NCBI GenBank assembly: GCA_030598625.1
Contig: JAUVPO010000121.1
Span: 1-6,087 of the forward strand
Direction: 5' to 3'
Source of the DNA: Deferribacteres bacterium
GTDB lineage: Bacteria; Nitrospirota; Thermodesulfovibrionia; UBA6902
Length of the DNA stretch: 6,087 bases
In this document: positions 4,739 through 6,087 of the stretch, one piece after another
Numbering within the stretch: position 1 is the first letter of the stretch
Layout of the letters: each line of letters opens with the position of its first letter
Notes under the pieces: model-generated
Told to the model about the DNA's origin: nothing
Seen by the model: the letters and a program-made list of their open reading frames with translations, nothing else
The model's database searches: none
Made by a program: the position numbers and the translations under genes

Positions 4739-6087
4739 TTAATAATATAATCTTGCCGTCCCTTTTCCCAGGATATGTTCTGTATCCAGGACCATCTCTT
4801 CAGACGGCATAACCTGCCGGTTTGTATGCAGGATTGTTTCCCAATGCCCGGGGGAGATGATTTTCAGATAAACCGGACAGTCCCCCGTATATTTTAAAAG
4901 TATTTCATCGAGTTTTGGAAGGTCTTCGGTCCTGGTATTATTATACATTGTCAGCATGAGCGATTTAAATTTCGCTTCTTCAGCTTTCGGCGGGGTATTG
5001 GGTTGAGAAAATTTTTTTCTTTTATTTTCAGTAAATGATTTGCTGTTCGATGTTATTTCTTTTATCTGTTCAGTATTATCAATGGGAGCTATCCCCCGGG
5101 CAATAATTTTAAATCCCTTGTCCGTTTTATCCGTAAGACCGGAGATAATCACGGGTGAGTCCACGGAGATTGTATTCTGGGCTTCCTTATATACATCGGG
5201 AAATACAATGACCTCGACATCGCCGTACATGTCTTCGATCGTGACATAACCCATCAGATCGCCTTTTTTTGTCTGTATCTGTTTCAAATTACGGACAATG
5301 CCTCCGATGATTACAACCTGCCTGTCCTGCAGTTCCTGCAAATCACTTGTTGGCGTCACCGAAAGTTCGGCAAACTTATCACTGTATTCATTTAAAGGAT
5401 GTCCCGTGATATAAAAACCAAGCGCTTCTTTTTCCATTGCAAGGCGTCTGGAATCGTCCCATTCCCCGATGTCGGGCATTTGAGGGTGAGCCGGTTCATG
5501 CTGGTCAAACATGCTTTCCTGCCCGGAGTTTTTTTCCTTCTGAAAACGGATGGCCGCGTCCATAACAGGAGTCAGCGCGGACATCAACTGGGCCCTTTTG
5601 CCCATGGAATCCATTGCCCCGGCCTTGATAAGGCTTTCAATGACTTTTTTATTTACACGCCTTGAATCCACTCCTGAACAGAAACCGAAAAACGAATCAA
5701 AGCCTTTTCCGCTCCCGGCCTCGATTATGGCGTCAATGGCCGAACTCCCCACGCCTTTTACGGCCTCAAGTCCGAAGCGGATTGAATTGCCTGCCACCTT
5801 AAACTCCCGTGTGCTCTGATTAATGTCCGGAGGGAGGATTTTTATCCCCATTTCTTTACATTCATTGATGTAAGCCACTACCTTTGCGGTATTGTCCATA
5901 TCGGAGCTGAGTGACGCCGCCATGAATTCAACGGGATAATGGGACTTAAGATAAGCCGTTCTGTAAGCTATAAGGGCGTATGCCGCCGAGTGTGATTTAT
6001 TGAAGCCGTACTGCGCGAACTGGAGTATCAGGTTGTAGAGCATATCCGCCTTTTTACCGGAAACCTTATTGTCCTTTAATCCCTGAA
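4739..6087 (-). CDS. dnaE: DNA polymerase III subunit alpha (DnaE), C-terminal part, cut by window edge
   Basis: Catalytic subunit of the replicative DNA polymerase; only its C-terminal portion, about 448 residues, is in the window. The reading frame stays open to the right edge, since upstream of the Met at 6043 it reads QGLKDNKVSGKKAD, so that Met is internal and not a start. Counting from it, the conserved YGFNKSHSAAYALIAYRTAYL lies at 12-32 (finger region). GLEAVKGVG at 91-99 is the helix-hairpin-helix region, and NKKVIESLIKAGAMDSMG follows at 131-148. KEALGFYITGHPL is at 205-217, and an OB-fold (VVIIGGIVRNLKQIQTKKGD) begins at 243. The C-terminal domain that contacts tau follows. The gene ends with TAA 9 bp before accA. 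The family call is very secure. Confidence 0.97.
   Translation of the reverse strand, partial: QGLKDNKVSGKKADMLYNLILQFAQYGFNKSHSAAYALIAYRTAYLKSHYPVEFMAASLSSDMDNTAKVVAYINECKEMGIKILPPDINQSTREFKVAGNSIRFGLEAVKGVGSSAIDAIIEAGSGKGFDSFFGFCSGVDSRRVNKKVIESLIKAGAMDSMGKRAQLMSALTPVMDAAIRFQKEKNSGQESMFDQHEPAHPQMPDIGEWDDSRRLAMEKEALGFYITGHPLNEYSDKFAELSVTPTSDLQELQDRQVVIIGGIVRNLKQIQTKKGDLMGYVTIEDMYGDVEVIVFPDVYKEAQNTISVDSPVIISGLTDKTDKGFKIIARGIAPIDNTEQIKEITSNSKSFTENKRKKFSQPNTPPKAEEAKFKSLMLTMYNNTRTEDLPKLDEILLKYTGDCPVYLKIISPGHWETILHTNRQVMPSEEMVLDTEHILGKGTARLYY

Noticed and set aside
6041..6043. ATG at 6043 as the start of a 434-residue protein
   Set aside because: The same frame continues to the window edge with DnaE-like sequence, so the Met is internal to a partial dnaE.

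Overview
The window holds a compact, previously unremarked-looking quorum-sensing cassette set between housekeeping genes. It reads as chromosomal DNA of a Gram-negative bacterium of moderate GC. The housekeeping genes are pyrE (left), and dnaE followed closely by accA (right). The dnaE-accA order and moderate GC would fit Desulfobacterota or Nitrospirota-like lineages. That placement is only an impression from protein style; no marker in the window proves it.

Left part (1-863): pyrE runs leftward. Its upstream region holds a good minus-strand promoter (ATTACA-17 nt-TATAAT) and then, inside the predicted leader, a perfect 19-bp-arm hairpin. This is a candidate attenuator or a palindromic repeat.

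Central part (864-3176): two paralogous LuxR-type receptors (LuxR1 at 864-1604, LuxR2 at 2421-3176, both rightward) flank a leftward LuxI-type acyl-homoserine-lactone synthase (1522-2304). The synthase carries all nine residues usually invariant in LuxI proteins, with nearly the classical spacing. Both receptors carry the AHL-pocket signature residues (W, Y, D, P, W, G) and a C-terminal LuxR HTH. The 116-bp gap between luxI and luxR2 holds a perfect 26-bp inverted repeat whose 20-bp core, ACCTACCCGAATGGGTAGGT, has the ACCT...AGGT form of a lux box. The simplest model is that AHL made by LuxI is bound by LuxR1 and/or LuxR2, and that one or both act at this single operator to control luxI and luxR2 divergently. 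luxR1 has no such box, and its 3' end overlaps luxI antisense by 83 bp.

Right part (3177-6087): a YdjM-like (DUF457-type) membrane metal-dependent hydrolase runs rightward and converges, with a 26-bp overlap, on accA. accA is transcribed leftward just after dnaE (9 bp apart), which implies a dnaE-accA operon. dnaE is cut by the right window edge. No rRNA, tRNA, CRISPR or insertion sequence was seen.
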